The position numbers were made by a program, and so were the translations under genes. A model generated the notes under the pieces. It saw only the letters and a list, made by a program, of their open reading frames with translations. It was not told the DNA's origin and did not search any database. From an uncultured Emergencia sp. (GTDB taxonomy: Bacteria > Bacillota > Clostridia > Peptostreptococcales > Anaerovoracaceae): DNA of 20,100 nucleotides. Each line of letters starts with the position of its first letter. The first letter of the stretch is position 1. Below, in pieces: positions 17,037 to 20,100 of this stretch. The stretch lies in NCBI GenBank assembly GCA_937997955.1, contig CALLDR010000108.1:1-20100 (forward strand). Reading direction: 5' to 3'.

Positions 17037-17597
17037 ATGATTTACGCAAGTGACTTTAGAAAAGGCAGAACATTCCAGATTAACGGTGAACCTCATGTGG
17101 TTCTCGACTTCATGCATGTAAAACCTGGCAAAGGCGCCGCATTCGTGAGAACCAAATATAAGAACATCATCACCGGAGCTACCAGAGAAGAAGCTTTCAA
17201 CCCGGACGACAAGTTCGAGGAAGCGATCATTGAAACCAAGAAGATGCAGTACCTGTACAACGACGGAGATCTGTACTACTTCATGGATTCCGAAACCTAT
17301 GAGCAGGTGCCTGTCGCCTATGACATGGTGGAGGACGCGATCAAGTATATGAGAGAAAACGATGAAGCGACCCTGAAGTTCTACAAGGGCCAGCCGTTCA
17401 TCGTAGAAGCGCCGAACTTCGTCGACCTGGTGGTAACAGAGACAGAGCCAGGCGTGAAGGGCAACACGGCTACCAACGTAACAAAGGCTGCAACTGTGGA
17501 GACAGGCGCAGTTATACAGGTTCCTATCTTCATCGAAGAAGGCGAAAAAATCCAGATCGACACGAGAACCGGTGAATATCTGGGAAGATCTAAATAA
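17037..17597 (+). CDS. efp: Translation elongation factor P
   Basis: A 186-residue EF-P that enters the ribosome E site and relieves stalling at polyproline stretches. The N-terminal KOW-like domain ends its loop with KPGKGAAF. Lys32 at the tip is the residue that carries a modification in many bacteria (5-aminopentanol in Bacillus subtilis). The two OB domains follow, ending with the signature region VPIFIEEGEKIQIDTRTGEY. The length is standard. The start is ATG 17037 with a modest site (AAGTGAG) upstream. All seven Arg codons are AGA, unlike the mixed CGN/AGR use in hemZ or mltG, which suggests selection for high expression. It forms its own unit, with a promoter just upstream and a terminator just downstream. 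Confidence 0.97.
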   Translation: MIYASDFRKGRTFQINGEPHVVLDFMHVKPGKGAAFVRTKYKNIITGATREEAFNPDDKFEEAIIETKKMQYLYNDGDLYYFMDSETYEQVPVAYDMVEDAIKYMRENDEATLKFYKGQPFIVEAPNFVDLVVTETEPGVKGNTATNVTKAATVETGAVIQVPIFIEEGEKIQIDTRTGEYLGRSK

Positions 17598-17611
17598 AAA
17601 TGGAAGTTGAA

Positions 17612-17642
17612 GAAGGGACGGCGTTCGTTGTCCCTTCCTTTA
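17612..17642 (+). terminator. Rho-independent terminator after efp
   Basis: GAAGGGAC (17612-17619) pairs perfectly with GTCCCTTC (17630-17637) around a 10-nt loop. It is followed by CTTTAT, a short T-rich tail. It lies 15 nt after the efp stop codon. Confidence 0.75.
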
Positions 17643-17649
17643 TAATGTA

Positions 17650-17675
17650 GGAAATATCGATTTTTCGATATTTCC
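17650..17675. repeat. Perfect 11-bp hairpin with T4 loop in the efp-mltG spacer
   Basis: GGAAATATCGA (17650-17660) and TCGATATTTCC (17665-17675) are exact inverted repeats around a TTTT loop. There is no following T-run. It may be a protein-binding dyad, an RNA stem, or part of a dispersed intergenic element. Confidence 0.6.
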
Positions 17676-17725
17676 GGAATTTCACGAAAAGCACCTTGCG
17701 AAGCGTCGCCCCTTGCGGGAGGCAT

Positions 17726-17771
17726 GTGTGCATAGGAGGCTTCGACTCCGTCATGCACACTTTTCTTATTT
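17726..17771 (+). terminator. Second terminator-like hairpin before mltG
   Basis: GTGTGCAT (17726-17733) pairs with ATGCACAC (17753-17760). Inside it, GGAG (17735-17738) pairs with CTCC (17746-17749) around GCTTCGA. TTTTCTTATTT follows at 17761-17771. The structure fits a rho-independent terminator. Because efp already has one, this could be a back-up or could end a short unrecognised transcript from the spacer. Confidence 0.6.
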
Positions 17772-17807
17772 ATAGTTTTTGATCCGTGAGAAACGAGGTA
17801 TGGGACA

Positions 17808-18851
17808 TTGAAGAAATCCAGATTGATCATCATCACAGCAGCAGTCATTATTCTGATCGCGGCAGGCGGCTTCGCGTATTACAGCAGCGGCCTCGGCGCG
17901 CCGGAACCGGGGAATACCGACCCCGTTACCGTAGAGATCCCATCGGGCACCGGAGCGTCCGCCATCGTCGAGATCCTGGACGAGAACGGCCTTGTCAAGA
18001 ACAAAACGGCGGCGAAGATCCACGTGCGCCTGGCCGGCTACGATTCCCTGCAGGCCAACAGCTATATTTTCAACAAGGCTATGACGCTGAAGGAGATCAT
18101 GGAAGTCATCAATACAGGTGATTTCAACTATCTGTCAAAGAACGCTTTTACCATCATCGAGGGAGCTACGGCGCTGCAGGCTGCGGAGGCTATTGCGGAA
18201 TCGCTTCCATTTACGGCGGAGGATCTGCTGAAAAAGTGGAAGGACAGAGATTACCTGAACCAGCTGATCGACCAGTACTGGTTCCTGACAGACGAGATTC
18301 TGCAGGACGGGATCCTCTATCCGCTGGAAGGCTACCTGTATCCGGAAACCTATTTCGTCACGGGCGATGAGCCGACAGAAGAGGAGATCACGGAAATGCT
18401 GCTGGATATGACCGATCAGATCCTGTCCGAGAGGAAGGAAGACATCGAAGCTATGGATCTTACGGTCCATCAGTTCCTGTCTCTGGCGTCCGTGGTGGAA
18501 AACGAGTCTCTCTTTGAAAAGGACAGGCCTCTCATCGCCGGCGTATTCATCAACCGTCTCGCCAAGGACATGCCGCTGCAGAGCGATATCACCGTTCTCT
18601 ACGCGCTGCAGAAAAAGAAGGTGGACGTAACCTATCAGGATCTGGAAACAGATTCAAAGTACAATACATACATGTACGCGGGCCTTCCAATCGGCCCTGT
18701 ATCCTCTCCGTCGTCGGAAACGATGGACGACGTGATCTCCTACGAAAAGTCCGATTACCTGTACTTCTTCGCTACGGAGGACGGGGAGGTCATTTACTCA
18801 AAGACATTGGCCGAACACGAGAAGGTGGTCGATGAAAACCTATGGTACTAG
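17808..18851 (+). CDS. mltG: Endolytic murein transglycosylase MltG
   Basis: A 347-residue YceG/MltG-family enzyme. It is anchored in the membrane by one N-terminal helix (about 5-25) and cuts nascent glycan strands, setting their length. The catalytic motif is LASVVENES, with Glu231 matching the family catalytic glutamate. Downstream are GVFINRL, PLQSDITVLYAL, YNTYMYAGLPIGP and YLYFFATEDG, all in family order. The usual Pro-Gly-Pro stretch reads PIGP here. The start is TTG at 17808, with GAGGT at 17795-17799 and 8 nt spacing. No in-frame ATG lies nearby, and the ATG at 17800 is out of frame and closes after three codons. trmR starts inside its end. This matches the yrrL-yrrM neighbourhood of Bacillus subtilis. 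Confidence 0.93.
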   Translation: MKKSRLIIITAAVIILIAAGGFAYYSSGLGAPEPGNTDPVTVEIPSGTGASAIVEILDENGLVKNKTAAKIHVRLAGYDSLQANSYIFNKAMTLKEIMEVINTGDFNYLSKNAFTIIEGATALQAAEAIAESLPFTAEDLLKKWKDRDYLNQLIDQYWFLTDEILQDGILYPLEGYLYPETYFVTGDEPTEEEITEMLLDMTDQILSERKEDIEAMDLTVHQFLSLASVVENESLFEKDRPLIAGVFINRLAKDMPLQSDITVLYALQKKKVDVTYQDLETDSKYNTYMYAGLPIGPVSSPSSETMDDVISYEKSDYLYFFATEDGEVIYSKTLAEHEKVVDENLWY

Positions 18852-19518
18852 CATGAATATAACAAACGATATCATAACATCATATATTAACCAGTATTAC
18901 AGGCCGGCCAGCGCGGAGCTGGAAGAGCTGCGAAGGGTAGGCGAAGCGGATTACGTGCCCATTATCCTGCGGGAAACGGAGATGTTTCTGAACACCTTGC
19001 TCTTCACCGTTTCTCCGTCCAGGATCCTGGAGATCGGCACGGCCATCGGCTATTCCGCCCTGTACTTCAGTGAACGATGCCCTGAGGCGGAAGTTTACAC
19101 CATCGAGAAGGACGAGGCCATGGTGCAGGCGGCAAGACACAATATCGCCGCCTTCGGCAGAGAAAAGCAGATCCACTCCCTCTTCGGAGACGGACAGGAG
19201 CAGGTGGACAGGCTGCGGGACCAGGGGATCAGCGGCTTCGACTTCGTCTTTATCGACGCGGCGAAGAGCCACTACAAGCGGTTTATGGACGCCGCCCTGT
19301 CGGTATGCGCGCCGAAAGCCCTCATCGTTTCAGACAACATTCTGCAGCGGGGCATGACGGCTTCGGACGCGTACGATCCGAAGCAGAAGCATAAGACTAA
19401 CATCAAAAAAATGAGAGAATATGTGGAATATATCACCCTTGACCCGACGCTGTCCACCTCGCTGTTGGCGGTGGGAGACGGGCTTGCGGTAACCATTTAT
19501 CGAGGTGAACATGGATAG
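18832..19518 (+). CDS. trmR: tRNA 5-hydroxyuridine methyltransferase TrmR (class I O-methyltransferase)
   Basis: A 228-residue SAM-dependent, metal-dependent O-methyltransferase. Motif I is EIGTAIGYSAL (67-77), the acidic ribose contact is Glu92 in TIEKDE, and the probable metal ligands are Asp142 (FIDAAKSHY) and Asp168-Asn169 (SDNIL). By family and by position between mltG and a U32 protein it matches Bacillus subtilis YrrM/TrmR, which methylates 5-hydroxyuridine at tRNA position 34 to 5-methoxyuridine. Related catechol-type methyltransferases are the alternative, but the neighbours favour TrmR. ATG 18832 is preferred because GAAGG lies 6 nt upstream and it overlaps mltG by 20 nt. ATG 18853, just after the mltG stop, is possible and would drop 7 residues. 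Confidence 0.88.
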   Translation: MKTYGTSMNITNDIITSYINQYYRPASAELEELRRVGEADYVPIILRETEMFLNTLLFTVSPSRILEIGTAIGYSALYFSERCPEAEVYTIEKDEAMVQAARHNIAAFGREKQIHSLFGDGQEQVDRLRDQGISGFDFVFIDAAKSHYKRFMDAALSVCAPKALIVSDNILQRGMTASDAYDPKQKHKTNIKKMREYVEYITLDPTLSTSLLAVGDGLAVTIYRGEHG

Positions 19519-20100
19519 AGAACACTTTGAACTGCTTGCGCCGGCAGGCGATCTGGAAAAGCTGAAGGCCGCCGTCATCTACGGCGCCGACGCCGTCTAT
19601 TTCGGCGGCGAAATGTTTTCCCTGCGGGCCGGCGCGGGCAATCTGACCATAGAGGAAATGAGAGAAGGCGTCGCCTTCGCCCACGAGAGGGGGAAGCGGT
19701 GCTATCTGGCGCTGAACATCTTCGCCCATAATGAGGACATCGAGCCTTTGACCGGCTATCTGCGCAGCATCAGGGATCTGGGGCTGGACGCCTTTATCGT
19801 ATCCGATCCCGGCGTCATCGACCTGCTGCAGGAGGTGATCCCGGAGGCGGAGATCCATCTCAGCACCCAGGCTAACATGACCAACTACAGGACCGCCGGA
19901 TTCTGGCATAAGCTGGGAGTTAAGCGGCTGGTCTTGGCCAGGGAGCTGACCTTTGACGAGATCCGCGGCGTGCGGAGCCACATTCCGGAGGACATGGAAC
20001 TGGAGGCCTTTGTCCACGGCGCCATGTGCATCTCCTATTCGGGCCGGTGCCTGTTGAGCAACTTCATGATCGAGCGGGACGCCAACCGGGGCATGTGCGC
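19511..20100 (+). CDS. trhP: U32-family tRNA hydroxylation protein TrhP, 5' part
   Basis: An open frame runs from ATG 19511 past the window end (196 codons visible). It begins with ELLAPAGDLEKLKAAV and YGADAVYFGG, the standard opening of the peptidase U32 family. EAFVHGAMCISYSGRC (165-180) fits the U32 signature with its two cysteines (Cys173, Cys180). Members called TrhP (YrrN/YrrO in Bacillus, YegQ in E. coli) are needed to hydroxylate wobble uridine-34 in tRNA, rather than acting as proven proteases. The position right after trmR, with an 8-nt overlap, supports this: TrhP would make the substrate that TrmR methylates. The ribosome site is GAGGTG at 19502-19507. Whether a second U32 gene follows, as in Bacillus, cannot be seen. 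Confidence 0.9.
   Translation, partial: MDREHFELLAPAGDLEKLKAAVIYGADAVYFGGEMFSLRAGAGNLTIEEMREGVAFAHERGKRCYLALNIFAHNEDIEPLTGYLRSIRDLGLDAFIVSDPGVIDLLQEVIPEAEIHLSTQANMTNYRTAGFWHKLGVKRLVLARELTFDEIRGVRSHIPEDMELEAFVHGAMCISYSGRCLLSNFMIERDANRGMC

Larger units (their letters stand above)
17598..17807. other. 210-nt efp-mltG spacer with three hairpins
   Basis: The spacer contains the efp terminator, the 17650-17675 hairpin and the 17726-17771 terminator-like hairpin. No coding region is supported. A TATAAT at 17641 lacks a -35 partner. I could not locate a convincing mltG promoter. Confidence 0.6.

Noticed and set aside
17641..17646. TATAAT after the efp terminator as a promoter for a spacer RNA
   Set aside because: No -35 element lies at the right distance, because the terminator stem occupies that place.

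Overview
The window is a dense run of housekeeping genes from a Gram-positive anaerobe, most likely a member of the Clostridia. Evidence for this is the gene set (YajC, fused SecDF, a long bifunctional Rel, HemZ, YqeK, RsfS, RNase J, a YlbF-family protein), AGGAGG-type ribosome sites, TTG/GTG starts and the gene order. The genus cannot be fixed from the sequence. Base composition looks moderately GC-rich by eye (not computed). Every gene is on the + strand. I see no transposase, integrase, phage gene, CRISPR array, rRNA or pseudogene.

Layout. (1) 1-864: two leucine tRNA genes, GAG and CAA anticodons. Each has its own promoter, and a terminator follows the first. The second tRNA runs into yajC with no visible terminator or promoter between, and yajC ends in a strong terminator. 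(2) 891-16966: a good promoter, overlapped by a 10-bp inverted repeat, opens a long same-strand series: secDF, rel, a metallo-beta-lactamase-fold hydrolase, hemZ, hisS, aspS, nadD, yqeK, rsfS, leuS, rnj (RNase J) and a ylbF-family gene. Gaps are tiny or genes overlap, except for 121 bp of hairpin-rich sequence between rel and the hydrolase gene. (3) 16950-17642: efp with its own promoter, lying inside the end of the ylbF-family gene, and its own terminator. (4) 17643-20100: a hairpin-rich spacer ending in a second terminator-like structure, then mltG, trmR and trhP (cut by the window edge). This order matches the Bacillus subtilis yrrL-yrrM-yrrN/O neighbourhood.

How the genes fit together. 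Most serve protein synthesis and its control: tRNA-Leu plus LeuRS, HisRS, AspRS, EF-P, the ribosome silencing factor RsfS, and the wobble-uridine modification pair TrhP/TrmR. Rel (ppGpp) and YqeK (Ap4A hydrolase) handle nucleotide alarmones beside three aminoacyl-tRNA synthetases, an enzyme class known to make Ap4A. RNase J and the YlbF-family protein point to RNA turnover. YajC and SecDF act in protein export, and MltG in ending glycan-strand growth.

I found no convincing new biological system. The items most worth checking are the 116-nt out-of-frame overlap of nadD and yqeK, the inverted repeat on the secDF promoter, the Lys/Ala/Gln-rich N-terminal extension of RNase J, the two hairpin-rich spacers, and the tRNA-yajC read-through unit.
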